Assembly (NCBI GenBank): GCA_028456385.1
Contig: JALNQF010000158.1
Coordinates: forward strand, 1 to 64,000
Reading direction: 5' to 3'
Length of the DNA stretch: 64,000 bases
From: Ophiosphaerella korrae
Taxonomy: Eukaryota; Ascomycota; Dothideomycetes; Pleosporales; Phaeosphaeriaceae
Shown here piece after piece: positions 21,184 through 33,900 of the stretch. The notes under the pieces are model-generated. The model did no database searches. It saw nothing but the letters and a program-made list of their open reading frames with translations, and was not told the origin of the DNA. How positions within the stretch are numbered: the stretch's first letter is position 1; the number at the start of each line of letters is the position of its first letter. The translations under genes and the position numbers were made by a program.

Positions 21184-22173
21184 CTATCGCTGTAGAGTCA
21201 AAACACCTGGCCTGTACGGAAGACGTCCATAGTCTCCACCAGAGCTTGGAGAGCGACCCTGATACAACAGCTGCAGGTTGCAAGGGTCAACAGTAAATGT
21301 CTGATCCGGATTGTCACGGTACAAGTCGCCATGACTGATATCATTCGTCCATGATGCACCACTATTGGATTTTCCAGCAAATGGGTTGCTCTCTGATGCG
21401 GCCTGTGGTGTCCAATTTCCTCCTAGGCTAGTAGCTGTGAACGAGCGGAAATATCGTCCACCGCTCCCAATCGCCTCCACGAGCATGAGATACTTCTGTT
21501 GGCCTTTGAGGGTATAGACCTGGACCGCCTCAAATAGATTGTTTGTACTATCACTCATAACCGTGACGTAGTTGGAGCCAAAGCTACTTGGGAAGTTTCC
21601 GATGGGCATGCTAGCTCTATAAATCTTGCCGTTATCTCCACAGAAGAAAAGATAGATGTTTGTACTGTCTGCAATTAGAGTTTGGTCGATTGGCCCAGTT
21701 CCAGAGCCAGAGATGCTCCCGGTAAATAGGGGCTGGGAAGAAGACCAGGAGCTTCCATTCGAAGGATCCTTGGATGTCTTGTATGAAAACGCTGTAGGCC
21801 CCCACTGATGGGCAAGAATCCAGGTGCTTTTCGGGGCAAAGTAGAATAGGGTAGGAGCAACAGCGCCCGCGATGCTATTTTGCGTCGTCGATCCCATATC
21901 TGACCAGTTCGTGAAGGGAGTAAACATCATCGTGCCCCAGTTGTTGCCGCCATCGTGATTGGTGGCATATACCAGCTTCTTGCCGTTGTAGTTGACCACA
22001 GTAAAGTCCTTTAGAGAAACCCATCCCGACTTTGGCTGAGCCAAAGCCGCAGTTGATGTCCAGCGATAAGACGATGGGAGGTCGCATGTCTGCGCTGTGA
22101 CGAGAGATGAGGAGGCCAGCAAGATTATGCCAGCCTTAAATAGGCTAATTTCGGGCATCATTGTGCTTCGCAT
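21184..22173 (-). CDS. Secreted GH62 alpha-L-arabinofuranosidase
   Basis: An intronless frame of 329 residues has an N-terminal signal peptide ([18 protein letters not shown]) followed directly by the catalytic domain ([20 protein letters not shown]). The domain fills the rest, with no carbohydrate-binding module. GH62 enzymes remove arabinose side chains from arabinoxylan outside the cell. Family marks seen are [12 protein letters not shown] (its Asp fits the catalytic base), [12 protein letters not shown] (the pKa-modulating Asp), [13 protein letters not shown] (its Glu fits the catalytic acid), and the C-terminal [15 protein letters not shown] typical of the family. A second Met (MMPEIS) four codons downstream is an equally good start. 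All catalytic positions look intact. A TTTATATCG element lies about 70-90 bp upstream on the minus strand. Confidence 0.9.
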   Translation of the reverse strand: MRSTMMPEISLFKAGIILLASSSLVTAQTCDLPSSYRWTSTAALAQPKSGWVSLKDFTVVNYNGKKLVYATNHDGGNNWGTMMFTPFTNWSDMGSTTQNSIAGAVAPTLFYFAPKSTWILAHQWGPTAFSYKTSKDPSNGSSWSSSQPLFTGSISGSGTGPIDQTLIADSTNIYLFFCGDNGKIYRASMPIGNFPSSFGSNYVTVMSDSTNNLFEAVQVYTLKGQQKYLMLVEAIGSGGRYFRSFTATSLGGNWTPQAASESNPFAGKSNSGASWTNDISHGDLYRDNPDQTFTVDPCNLQLLYQGRSPSSGGDYGRLPYRPGVLTLQR

Positions 22174-23773
22174 AATGGTTCGTGGCTATAAGGAGTTCAG
22201 GAGGTCACTCAGGCGTGAACGATTAGATCGATATAAAGATTCATTGCACTTCTTATATGCCAGCACGAGCGCCACTGTCACCTCCCTTGTACTGTGTGCC
22301 TGAATCATCATCTGAATTCGCTAGATCGATTTTTCCTTTGTAAACTTGGAAAAGTGCATATTTAAATTAACGGAGTTATAGCTCGAAATCTCAGATCGTG
22401 GTTGCACGGACAAGAAATCTTCCGAAATGCGGGGAATGGTAAATATCCCTACACACACCTGGCGGATAAACCGCTAACGTCGGTAATTTAGCGAAGAACT
22501 ACCGGCGTGTTGTGTAACTAAAATTGAGTAATGCTTGGTACACACGCCCAGTGAAAAGATGAACACTCGATTTTCCGAGTATCTTGAGGCTTTGAACTAT
22601 GTGGTATGAGTCTAAAGATCAGACATTCAAACTAGGATATTCAGTATTTCAGCGCTTAGTGCATGCTAGGTACAATCTGTTGGTGCAACACTAAGTGTGC
22701 ATCACGATGTTACCTCCTTCACAGATAGAGTAGTTTTAATTAAGAATAGCCTAAGGTGAAGGCCGCCGTTATATTTCATCCACTTTGAAAATCCTATTTG
22801 TGGGATGAATCACAAACTGCCCATGTTAATTACAGGCCAATGTGGCGGAGGAATCAATTGAAGCCACTACTCTTCTGAGTATGTGCTGATGAAAAATACA
22901 CTTTGTTTACTATCTCGCCAAGGAAGGCCGCGCCCCCACGTGCGACAATTTCTGCACGCCAATACACAATGTTGGGACATACTTGAAGCCCCTTGCGTAA
23001 GCCCAGCCCAGGAACTCGTCTATCCAAGAGCTGAGACGAGTTTTGTCTTATTTACTATAGTTTCTGGCGTTATATATACAGATACCCAAGAGATTCTTAG
23101 TTCGGAGTGGTGGAACATTAATTTAAATCTCAGGAAGTTGAATGACAAGCAGTAATAGCTTGAGGGCGCTAATGCGGAGGTGTTGATCAGGCTCACTCAG
23201 GCTTTAGGAAGAGGCTGCCACAGAATATTTCCTTTCACTCGGTTTATTGATGTAACGGTCGTTACTTGTTCTCTTTTCGTAGATCCACAGCAGGATTAAC
23301 TTGCGATTGACATTTTCTGAAAGTAATTAGAAGGTGTTTCTGGAGGTCACACAGGCCTTACACTCGGATTGTAGCTATAATGACTAATTATGTATTCGCA
23401 TGTTAAAGACGCGACACAATTTTGGGTCATAACCTCAAATATTATATGATTTGCTCGCGTGGGGTTGACGACTAGAGACTTCGGCACTCGTTCGTTTCAA
23501 TGACTTTATCGGCTGAAGAATAGTTTTCCGCCGGGCTATCTGTTAACCTCGGCAGATGAACATTAGCGCTGTTGACTAATTGGGAACAAGATCTCGTTGT
23601 GTTATCGTACCTAGAGTTGTCCCCTTCTCCAACACGCTGCTGAATACGGATTAGTTCTCTAAACTCACAAGCAGTAGTTTCATGTAAAAAGCGAAAAACA
23701 CCTGCCCGGGTCTAAAACTTCTGTATTTTTACTAGCGCGATTGTGCAGGCCTTGCTACATTATCCGAACAACG
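22174..23773. other. Intergenic, nothing recognised
   Basis: About 1.6 kb between divergent genes (GH62 on minus, aldoxime dehydratase on plus), so it contains both promoters. It is fairly A+T-rich in the middle. A 90-codon frame at 22883-23155 has no domain character. No repeat element was recognised. Confidence 0.5.
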
Positions 23774-24868
23774 ATGTCGTGCCCCATCCGTCTCTATCCG
23801 ATTCGGAAACCCGAGAATCATCGTGTACCAGTCCCACGGTGGTCATTACGCCTTTCAGAGGATACCGATCAGGTCTATACAATCTACATTGGCGTGCAGC
23901 AACACTCTGATAGTGACACTGCACTGAAAATTTCAAAACAAGTCCGAACTGCGATTCAAGAGTGGCTCGAGAAGAGTGATGGCCCATCTGCATTTGAGTC
24001 ATTTATCGAGCTCGATAATAGCGCTATAAATGCAGCATCTGTCTGGGTTTGCTATTGGACCAACAGCGCAAAATGGAACTCGAGTCTTAGAAGCTTATCC
24101 TTGCCGGCAGTATACTCCAGCCTTCCTGCATGTGGTCGCGAGTCAGTCGGACTATGGCAGGAGAGCTTCTCAACCGAAGTTTCGAGACTAGAAACAAACT
24201 ATTCCGGATTGGACTATCTTCCCGGACTAGCCAGACTTCCTGGTGCAAACACAATCGAGCATACTCTATCCGCATACTGGGGAGCCGCAAGAGACCGCAT
24301 CCCCGATTCATCCCACGACCTCTTTCCTCGTGTCGTTGATCCTATGCGAGTAGATGGACGGCCGTGTGGGCTAGGACAGCACTTAGTGGGAACAAATCAC
24401 AACAATCTTGTACACATACGATCGGGCCAATTTTGGGAGAATTGTGGCCAACAAGAAGCAGATTCATACGAGCAAAAGCTTGAACCGACCCTCCGAGCAG
24501 GATTAAAGTACCTGAATAACAATGCGGAAGAAACTGGAGCGATAGGTGTTCGATATTTGAGGAACGATGCTGTTACGGGTGACGGTCACGAACGCAAAGA
24601 GACTTGCGGCGCCGGATTCTTCTCGAATCTAGAAGACCTGGAGAAGTGGGCCAAAACACACCAATCACATCTTAAGATTTACCGAGGTGCGCTGTCTCAT
24701 TACAAGGTATTTGGAGATGCACGGAAATTCCGCACCTGGCACGAGGTATCCGTCATAAGAGAAGGCGATGCTAAATTTGAGTACCTCAATTGTAGTCCCA
24801 ATACTGGAGCAATTGGCCGAATCCCCCTTTACTCTCAAGCCATAGGTGTAGCAACGACGGCAGCATAA
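23774..24868 (+). CDS. Haem-containing aldoxime dehydratase (phenylacetaldoxime dehydratase family)
   Basis: A single-exon frame of 364 residues starts at the first ATG (MSCPIRLYP), close to the usual 350-365 residues of this family. These haem enzymes dehydrate aldoximes to nitriles. The C-terminal signature is intact: FFSNLEDLEKWAKTHQSHLKIY contains a His at residue 299, matching the known proximal haem ligand region. TWHEVSV carries a His at about 323, fitting the distal catalytic His region, and FEYLNCSPNTG closes the domain. The N-terminal part (VYTIYIGVQ...) is the first half of the ferredoxin-like fold. No nitrilase, amidase or P450 aldoxime maker is adjacent, so the nitrile would be handled elsewhere. 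No signal peptide, hence probably cytosolic. Substrate cannot be told. Confidence 0.88.
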   Translation: MSCPIRLYPIRKPENHRVPVPRWSLRLSEDTDQVYTIYIGVQQHSDSDTALKISKQVRTAIQEWLEKSDGPSAFESFIELDNSAINAASVWVCYWTNSAKWNSSLRSLSLPAVYSSLPACGRESVGLWQESFSTEVSRLETNYSGLDYLPGLARLPGANTIEHTLSAYWGAARDRIPDSSHDLFPRVVDPMRVDGRPCGLGQHLVGTNHNNLVHIRSGQFWENCGQQEADSYEQKLEPTLRAGLKYLNNNAEETGAIGVRYLRNDAVTGDGHERKETCGAGFFSNLEDLEKWAKTHQSHLKIYRGALSHYKVFGDARKFRTWHEVSVIREGDAKFEYLNCSPNTGAIGRIPLYSQAIGVATTAA

Positions 24869-25066
24869 ACATGTCTTGTCAAAGTCACTTGATACAAAAT
24901 AAGTTTTTTGGTAGTAATTATACAAAATGTAGCTGAGCAGCATCTCGATTTCACCACACCACTTTTTTTTTGAGACACCCCAACCTGCCGCCCGCCTCTA
25001 GCATTTTATCCTGACCATGAAATATGATCATTAAACAAACGAAAGATATGCCGCTTTTTCTGTCCC

Positions 25067-26831
25067 TTATTTCCAAGAACGAAATCTTGATTTCCTCTCC
25101 GGTCCTTTATCGCTGCTTGTGCTCCACATGGTGGGGCTTCGTACGACGCTTAGGCTTCTACGGATCCGCGATCTGCCTTATTGTTAGCGCCATTGGCTAG
25201 TCGAAATGCATTTCAATCAATACTCACAATGCTAGGCTGCTGCTATCGTCGTCTTCTTGGTGTGAGTCGCGAGGTTTTGTTATGTCTCCGATTTGCGGCA
25301 TCGTCGAAGCCCTACTTGTCCCACGTCTCGACCTCCCACGTTCGCCTGCGCTGTCATTATACCTAGTAGTATCGGCACTTGCGTTTCTGGTATGCTTGAT
25401 TGTATTCCCAACGTGATCCTTTAAGGGTACCTTGGGTGCATCAGTTGCTCGACGCGAACCCGCACTCTTGCTGAATCTTTTGAGAATAGATTTTGTTCTC
25501 GATTCCGTCTGCTTTTCGTATAAGGAACCAGTGGTAAGCGATGGTGTAAGTGATACTAGATTTGGCTCGGTGAATTCGATCGGCGGAGACTCGACGCGTG
25601 GTTTCAGGTCTGTTTCTTCATCTCCCTTACCATTCTTTTCATCGGAGTTGTTTTTATATCGTTGTGATGCCTGAGGTGGGCGTGACCGACCAACCTTTTG
25701 TGGACGAAGCCGGTGGGTCGAGACGATCACTGGAGGCTCGACATGGACAATTGTGGGGCTTTGAGGAGATTGGTCACCCCGATTTGGTACTCCTGTCCAT
25801 TCTCGTGGGGTTGATGTTGGCGGTTCTGAGGTGCTAATTTGACTGACAGAGTCCCTTCGTTTATTCGACTGTCCTCTGGCCTGGGCGGAATTGGACCTTG
25901 ACACTGGATGTTGTGAAAGGGCAGGATGTCCACTAATGTGCGGTGGCGAGTCTGTCGTTGTTCCAGGCCAAGGAATTGTTAGATATGATGCAGCTTCCGT
26001 TGTTTTCCTTGGTGTATTATGCGCGGTATCCGCAGCACTAGGATTTGTGGATGTCTGTGGTTTTGAAGCTGGCCCTGTTGGCTCAGTAATCACCTCCTTG
26101 TTGTCTTGGTCCATTGCCTTTGCGCGGTTGATCGTTTGATCGATCGACCTTGCGATCGGGTCTTTCTTGTACTTATTCTCCACCCTTCGTAATTCGATCT
26201 CCAAAACTCTCGAACCGGCTGGAAGAGTACCTGCTCGCACTCTACCTTGCAGCCCGTCATCTTCGATGTCGAAGAATACCCCCCAAACACCAGGCTGGAC
26301 CTCAACTGCGCAGAAACCTTCCCATCCTTGGAAAGTTAACCGGCGATCCTGGCGTGTGCAGTCAAAGGGTCCTGTGAAGTTTGGTTGCGCGTCTTTTCGT
26401 TGACCATAGCGAAGTTGACAGTTACGAGCATCTATGTAGACCCAGTTCAATATGGGTGCTTCATCGGTGATTGTAGTTACGAGTCCTTCGTACTTAGTGT
26501 CTGGATATGGTAGGTAATAACCCGCATAAAGGTGTCCACTTGGTTCTCCAGTTTCAGTACAAGTGTCAACATAAATCTGTTTCATGTCAGCGACCCTCTC
26601 TACTATCATGGTGGCCTTCTCATGGGTAATAGCACATACAGCGCCATCACGGAGGACAATAGGGCGACCGTTGATCTCCGGGGCTCGAATGGAGTTCCTG
26701 ATGCAGCTTGCGACTATATTGCATCGTCGTGCTCTATGCTCTTCTCGCCGCTCTTTTTGTTGGCCTTGCCGGATTGCTTCCTGTGTGCCCAACATGCCTG
26801 GTATGGCGGCTAGTGCGAGGAGTATTGACAT
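25067..26831 (-). CDS. Conserved fungal protein with disordered tail, 569 residues
   Basis: Exon 26831-25228 joins in phase to exon 25172-25067 through a 55-bp intron (GTGAGT...AAGGCAG, branch GCTAAC), giving 569 residues that end in RKSRFRSWK. Without that splice the frame would stop at 25224. Residues of about 1-250 form a conserved globular region (MSILLALAAIPGMLGTQEAI, YAGYYLPYPD, GPFDCTRQDRRLTFQGWEGF, GVWGVFFDIEDDGL), recalled from many ascomycete genomes as an uncharacterised family. The remaining half is Ser/Thr/Pro/Arg-rich and probably unstructured, with many possible phosphorylation sites. No enzyme motif was seen. It converges with the aldoxime dehydratase gene, 200 bp apart. Confidence 0.75.
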
Positions 26832-28306
26832 AGAGAGACTAGAATGAAAGAGACATTTAAGTGCATTGGAAGGGAAGTGTCGTGACTTTGAGCAAAAAAA
26901 GTGGTATGATATTTAGTGAATAGGCTTAGAAGCACTTACAACAATATCCGCTCACATGGGTATCCCACCTGTTTGAAAAATCCGATATTTTCATTGAAGA
27001 CGGTTGCTAGGAGACAATTCCAATTTGGGAGGTGTCACCATGAGTGACGTTTCCGGCATCGTCGGATCTGACTAGTAACACTCTCAGAGCCCAGCCTTCC
27101 CCGTGCCTCCGCCCCACAGTGATACAATTTTGGGGTCACGCCACCACCGGGACCATTATTCCCTTTTACTCAGCATAGAAACATGCGATGTTTGCAGGAC
27201 TTGTTACAACCTCCACATACTACGTCCGGCTTGAGGAACATTCCGCGCAAAAGATTTACAGCGACGCAGCGACGATCAAGGCAAAGCACGCCATTTTTGC
27301 AGCACCGAACATGTCCTATGAACTAATCAATGCTTTTTTTTACCAAAGCTAAGACGCGTTCACAAGCCCCGCACTAAGAAGTCGAGATGTGTGTTTCGTC
27401 TAGATGCGGTGTTCGCCAAAATTCTTACAAACACTTCGTCGTATCGACAGCTGTGGACATGACGTGGCGATCTAAACCCAGATACATCCTAGTTGCCGCT
27501 CCGAAAGTCCCCGATGCTTGTTCGTAATATGTTTCAAGACGAAAATTACAGAAGCCAGATACACAGCAAGTATACTTGGATGATGCCGGCTCGGACCGTG
27601 GACTAGCGGAGTGGGCCGCATAGACATTCCCAAGCGAGGTTCTCCACGCATTTGATTGGGCCACGATTGATGTTAGGCGCCGAGGGCTAAGGTTCATACT
27701 CTAAGATCTTGACAATTTGACAGCGGACGGGACTTAGTCGCGGCTCATGATAATTAGCGCGCAACCTCGGAGCCAGCCGAAAAGGTAGCTCGGGACTTAG
27801 GCGAACCCCTTCCATCTAGTACATCGCTGTCCTTAGGTATGGATGTTGCTAGTTACAGCAATATGCGCTAGGAGCACAACAGGCGAATCGTAAGGCATTA
27901 TGAGGCCAGATATTCTAGTTTTTGACGCTGTGGTGTTAGTACCCCTGAATGGGGTGATCCCTCTGCCCGAGGTAACACCGTTTGATACTGTGAAGCTGCA
28001 ATGACATCGAGACGAGCCGTACGCAAGTTTGAACTGCAGGTCACTATACAAAGATATATAAAGGAAGCAGTTGAACGCTGAAATATATCATCAAGCAACT
28101 CAGCTCACTTGTTCCATTTCCACATACAAACTTCAACCAACATCCTTCAAACTCTCTGTTTGCAAGCTCACCCACGAGACCACTTGAACTCATTCCACCT
28201 ATTCTTTAGTTGGAAGTACCTCAAACCAAATATCCTCACCCTTCGTCTACATCTCAGTAGACTTTGACAACCTTCAACCGAAGTACCCTTCGACCAACAA
28301 TCAAAA
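26832..28306. other. Intergenic with the promoter of the next gene
   Basis: About 1.5 kb with no supportable coding sequence; a 90-codon frame at 27425-27697 (minus) lacks domain character. The right end holds a TATA box and a C/T-rich leader for the gene starting at 28307. Confidence 0.5.
28055..28062 (+). promoter_or_regulatory. TATA box candidate
   Basis: TATATAAA lies about 250 bp before the ATG at 28307, followed by a pyrimidine-rich leader with CAAC and TTCAAC repeats, a usual layout for strongly expressed fungal genes. Confidence 0.5.
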
Positions 28307-28842
28307 ATGGCCTCCCCGTAAGGACCCCCCCCCCCCCCCCCCCAATTCGTCTCCTTACAGCATTCTCCAGAGCACCACTTGCTAACCAACCTGTTTAGCG
28401 CTGCCAACGTCCGCTAGTACGTACACTCTAACCGCTGTATAGCCCTCGCCAACCAAACTTTCACCACAACACACCACTTCCCTCTCCCCTTAACTCTTCT
28501 TTCTTCCTGTCCCCAGAAACCACCTTCACTTCGCCTGCTCAAGCAACAGCCGTCCCGCCCACACCCTCTCCAAAACCGCGTGTCACTAATCCAAAAGCCA
28601 GCGCCGATGAAGGCCAGGCCCAAGGCAACCGCCGCCTCAACCTCGCTACTGGCGCCGCCTCGCCCACCCCCCACCCCAACTCCGTCCTCTACCAAGCCCC
28701 AGGCTCCTTGTTGAAGGGCGCGACCGACGAAGAAGGCAATCTCAAGGCCGCGGCGCTCATGCTGGGAATCAAGCTCGACCTTGAGGCCGAGGTCCACTTG
28801 ACTGCCCGCGTGCGTGGTGATATCACCATTGGGCTCTACTAG
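28307..28842 (+). CDS. Small conserved protein, at least two introns
   Basis: The ATG at 28307 begins a short exon (MASP), followed by an intron starting GTAAGG that contains a 19-base C run and ends GCTAACC...GTTTAG at about 28398. A mini-exon encoding AANVR follows. The last exon encodes a Pro/Thr-rich stretch, NRRLNLATGAASPTP, YQAPGSLLKGATDEEGN and the C-terminus DLEAEVHLTARVRGDITIGL. I recall this ending from Pleosporales hypothetical proteins. The exact second intron is unresolved: GTACGT...CCCCAG would create a stop, a 26-bp GTACGT...TATAG intron keeps the frame but is too short to be trusted, and a later acceptor near 28595 also keeps it. Function unknown. Confidence 0.6.
28325..28343 (+). 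repeat. 19-base C homopolymer in intron 1
   Basis: A run of 19 C lies eight bases after the donor site of the first intron. Its length may vary by slippage or be misread in assembly. Confidence 0.9.
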
Positions 28843-30987
28843 GCTGGCGCCCTTCCAAGATTTTGAACGAGACATTGCATGGCCGGCATGGGGGGGCAGG
28901 CGGGGATTGTGTCTCGACGTGTTGCTTAGAGACGGAATTGGGAAAGTTTGGACACTCCTTTCTGTTTTGTTACTTTTGTGTGGACCTTGTGCGAGTCAGG
29001 GCATAGATGGAAAAATTGCAAAGTCTTGGAACTATGATCAGTGTACGGGTTTTGGATAGTTAGCGATCAATCAATATAAAAAGGGGTTGTTGAGAAAAAA
29101 AAAAAAAACTACTTTGGCTTTCTATGTTTTGACGCGACTGAGATTGTCTCGAGACAAACCTGTATGCGCATCTGTGTAGCCGTCGTTGAACATGGGAGTG
29201 GGCGGCGTTTTGAGAGGGAGTAAGCGCTTGGCCGCTCGCCCGAACGCCTTACCCTGGGCGCCTTACCCTGGGCCCCATGTCCATGTTTACACAGATCGCC
29301 TTTGCATGGTTATTCCTGAGACTGCAAAGGGTGAGGCCGAATGATGTACGCCACGCGCTAAGAAAAGTGGTTCCTTACTCACGCCACCCACTACTACCCA
29401 ATTTCGAACATACTTTTGTACCTGAATCGTATCTGGTATTTGTGCCTGGCATATTAGTTCTATAACGCTAATCGAATCAGCATACCCTCCGCAACCTTTT
29501 TCCAACTCCCTTACATACTGTCTTTGGATGGAAGGATACCCGATATCTCTACGAGCCCTAGACGCGCTCACGGCAATTACCTTCATGCACTGTACCCCAC
29601 CTTTATGCACGTTGTCTTCGCGCTGCGCATCAGCAATCCACAGCGAGAGATTTTCCCCGACTTCCGAATATCTGTGCGATGCGCTCGCGAGGCCTAACTT
29701 GCTGTTTTGGGTGGCAGGCATCATACTTGCACCTTCAGGGTCTAGATTCTGCAAAATGAACTGGTAGGAGGCATCAAATCGGCCCGATCCTTTGCATGCG
29801 TTAGGCCTTGACTGTTCACAACTGGTCGTCGTGCATAGGTATGTTGACTTTCCGATATGCATGTCTCGGAAAGTGCCAAGATTCAGGATAGACTACCCCA
29901 GTCTCGATATGCCGGGTGGGTAACGGATGCAAGCTTAAAATATAGCGCACAGATAATAAGGTAGCCATTAGCGAAGCCGTTCCGGGTGGATAACTCGATA
30001 GTCGGGTACACAGACCAGTCTAACAACCTTACCAATAACGAATTGGTAATATGGATTGCGTGTATCTAGGATATCCTAGAGCATTTCGGAACGCATTCCG
30101 GACCTTTCCACTCCGAGGAAGCCACTTCAGACTTCCCCCACGGAGGACCTTGAGGAGAACAACACGAGCGATAGACAAATGGGAAGTATTTCAAATGTTG
30201 AGGAAGGAAGCCTTGGCCTACAGCGAGTCTGGACGTGAATCAACCGGCGCAAATGCCTCGCCATTGGACCGCCCCCTTCATACCATCCTACATAGGTAAT
30301 TTACCAAACCTTAATCTTTATATGCGCATTGTCTCAGCCAATACATCACGTGTATCGATGTCGCTTCTCCCAACACGTCTCCTTCGGCCCCACGCACAGT
30401 TACCCAAACACACGTGTCACATTACTGACACACCTTACAGAGGCATGTCCTTGTCACTATGAGCAATGCCATCATCTGTGATATCATGAACATCAATTAC
30501 ATTCGTTGCACCACCGTCTACCTGTCCAGAGCAGCGTGTAGCAATACTAAATATGACATGACACATCTCTACACCAAGCCATGATGCCCCGCCCCCAATG
30601 CTGATCTTACAACACGACACACTATGCCACCTCCCTTTTAAACCATGCACGCCATGAAAATGCCAGACATCAACCAACTCTCCAAAATGCTCAGCCCCAA
30701 TGATAAACGCCAGGTGGTCAAACCACACTTTTCTTCTTTCGACCTCTTGTTTCTCCTTCCTTCGCTTTCCGCCCTGCAACTGTCGTACTACCTTTTGTTT
30801 TTGCGCGCCAAAGAACAACCCGTTCCCATTCAGTCACACGCTTGGCATCCCAGAGTTTGATCTGCCACACCCTCTGCCCCAAATCTTCGTTTGCCATTCT
30901 CCGAATCTTACTCGTCGCCTCGATGGGCCACTCGTGGTGGGTGGCGTAGAACTTGCGATCAGCATCGCCGCGTAGACAGGTAGATAG
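28843..30987. other. Intergenic, a few open frames of doubtful status
   Basis: About 2.1 kb. A 191-codon frame at 29287-29862 (minus) and a 127-codon frame at 30435-30818 (minus) have no domain. A minus-strand stretch at about 30790-30975 just after the RPO41 stop is open and reads DRKFYATHHEWPIEATSK... with protein-like composition, but no start was found. An A run lies near 29095-29108. Confidence 0.4.
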
Positions 30988-33900
30988 TCAGGAAAAGAAG
31001 TATTTTGATTCGCGGAGGCGTGTAACGTCCCAGCCGCCTTTTTTGGGGACAGGTGGGAACGTCAAGGGAATCCAGACTGTGGTTGAGTAGTGCACGCGAT
31101 TGGTTCTCATACCTTTACCTTTGGTCCTGGCGGCTACGTCCTCTGCGACCTCGTCCGCAGTTGATGATTCAGCTTCGGTTGGAGCAGTTGCGTCAACGCC
31201 CTTTGCCTTGGCTATGGCCTCAGCTTCTTGCTCAAGTACTTTTTCTCTTGTCTGATCGAACTTGGCTGTTGTTTTCTTTGTTTCGCCAAGGAAGCTGAGA
31301 CGGAAGGAAGACATCTGCTTCACGTCTGGATTTTCGAGCCAAATGCTCGTTGGTGTTACCATCTCTTGGCCCAACTTGACTTTCTCTGGGTCCGTACTGT
31401 TGAGATATTCTTGCCTCTTAGCTTCCAACGCAACTTCTTCAATAGAGGCTTTCCCGTGTCGCGCCGCGGTGTTTCGAGACACAGTTCTGCCGGTGGAATG
31501 ATAGTACTCCTGACGCCACGCCCGGATCTTTTGCGCAGTAGGTGAGCTGGTCCAGATACTCGCGCAATGCATATGACCAGCATAGCGGGCTTTGAATTCC
31601 TCTGCAAGACGTTCAACAATGTCGTCAGAATGCATCCGTACGAACGCGTCGCGAAGAATGACATTGAGATTAGGGATATCTGAGGCGTGGGTCCAGAAGC
31701 TATCGTGTACAGCAGCAAAATCAAGACCTACTTCGTGGCACTTTAAGGCTGATAGAGTCATATGAGTCGCGTCAAGAGAATGAATGAAGTTTGGTGGGAA
31801 AGCTTGGAGCTGCTTGCGCTTGTCAATAGCATCTGAGGTGGAACGCTTTGCTACTGTAATATCCTGGAGCTTAGTCTTCACTTTTTTGACCGAATCTTTC
31901 CTGTACGGTTGGACAATTGGCATCTTCAGTGGTGTAGTCCAGATGATACTTGTTCTGAAAGACTCCGCAATTCTACTCAGTTTTGCGCTTTCAGCCCTGC
32001 CCACCTTCTTAGGTTGCTTGAATCTGGGATCATATTCTACTCCACGGCCCTCGTGCTTCTTCAGTATGTCCCGGATTTGGTCGGGCGCAAGTGACGTTGT
32101 GATTCTCTCACCACACTCGCCTAGCCAGTATTGAATCTCCTGAGCGCCATTGAAAATCTTGCCAAGTGCTTCGAAGATCTTGTAGGCAACATACAATGCA
32201 ACTTGACCCAGGCTTTGGACCGTGGTTGTTTCTTTGAAATTGGGAAAGATATTGCGCAGTTCGTCCTCAACTTGTGCTTTTGCTCCCATGAAGGTGACAC
32301 CATAAACATTGGTCATAACTGTCCTCTTGACGACTTTCCGTGTGATATGCCCATCTATAAACTTGGCATACTTATGGCCTTTTGCGAGATCCACCGCAAC
32401 CATCTCCTTGACTAGCTCAGCAACACCGGTGTAAATATCCTGGGGACGATCGGAGGGTTCAAGATTGACTTGGCGGGCGCCTGCATGATCGCCGCCTAAT
32501 GCTGCATAATGCTGAAGACCATTACATGTGCCATCCTGATGAACGGGAAATTGCGATATGTACCGAGTCGGGTCAGGTGAGTCCAGTGCGTTCTTCAACT
32601 CCATGCAGCAAGCGAGGAGTTGCCACGGATCTTCCCCTTTTAGCCACCAACGTCGGCCGCCGAGCGGTTTCGTAGCAGAATCGTAGATTTCATCCATATT
32701 ATCCATTGCAAACTGCTCGCGCTCCTTCAAGCTGGCCTTGTCGAATCCAAAAAGATTGGCAAGGTGAATTTTGAGCCATTGCAAGCCAACTGTTCCAAGC
32801 TCTTTTCCATTTGCAAATCTGAGCAAACCTCTAGCAAGATCAGACCCGATATGATTGAGAACAGGTGGGACCGGGTAAGCCCGCCCACGGAAATCAATGC
32901 TGTGTGGGAAAAATATTTGCTTTTCTTGGGCAAATGATCGGGCGGTCTCCAATTGGAAATTTTGAAAGCATCGTTGGGAGTGAAGACCATTCTTCAAGTC
33001 TTCGTATTCTTGCATTTTTTTACCCCATTTTGCGCGTTCTTGGCGTGTGGCATCAGCGGGAGGCTCAGCGGGAGGCTGTAACCCACAGTCTTCCGGTACC
33101 ATAGACGCAATACCTTCACCATTATTCCACGCTTCCACCATAACGTTGAGAATGGGGGTATTGATCTGCCATGGTACTTTGCCCAGCACATCTAAACCTT
33201 CTAGAACCTTACTCATGTCGCCATTTTCGATGGCGGACTGAGCGTATGCGCGCTGCGAAGGGTCCCCGGCTTTCTGACGCACTACCTTTGTTGGGATGGT
33301 ATAGTATCCACCCTCCTCAAAACTCGACCATGGTTTTGGCTCAACAACCATAGGGAGGTTGACCCTTGAGACGGAGTGTACGGGTTCACCGCGGAGTTTT
33401 TCAAGAAGTTGGTAGTGAGGAACGATGAAGCCGACCTTTTTGCCATGCTGGAATCCTATATTATGTCGGAAAGCGGCCTGTGTACTGGAAACTTCTGCGC
33501 CGGTCCTTGGATCCCTAGCGGTGACTGTCATAGTGCATGCCTGCATCAGATACTCCAAAGCGAGGGCACCAATCTTGGTACGCACATCAAGAGGAATTTT
33601 CGTTTTCTCCCAATGGCTCAAAGTCGGAAGGGCCGCAACGGAGGGCGCTCCTCGTTCACCCGTAGCTTGTCCTTTTTGCAGCTTGGTAATCATGTCAGCA
33701 CGCACTTTTTTACGCTGTTTCCTGAGGAATGCTGATCGACGTTCCAGCTCGGTGGCGTTTATATGATCGGCGACATCGTTTCCGATTCTTACAGTGAGGG
33801 CAGCTATTTTGAAGTCCGTATCGGTAGGGGACTTTGACCTGACAGCAGCCGTGACCGCATGGGAAATTGTCAGAGCAGCCAACGCTTCAGGCGTACACCT

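Noticed and set aside
28414..28875. 153-codon minus-strand open frame rich in Gly and Glu
   Set aside because: It lies antisense over the conserved small gene at 28307-28842 and is explained by its G+C-rich codon use.
29287..29862. 191-codon minus-strand open frame
   Set aside because: No recognisable motif, no partner exons and no conserved phrase; kept only as a note on the intergenic stretch.
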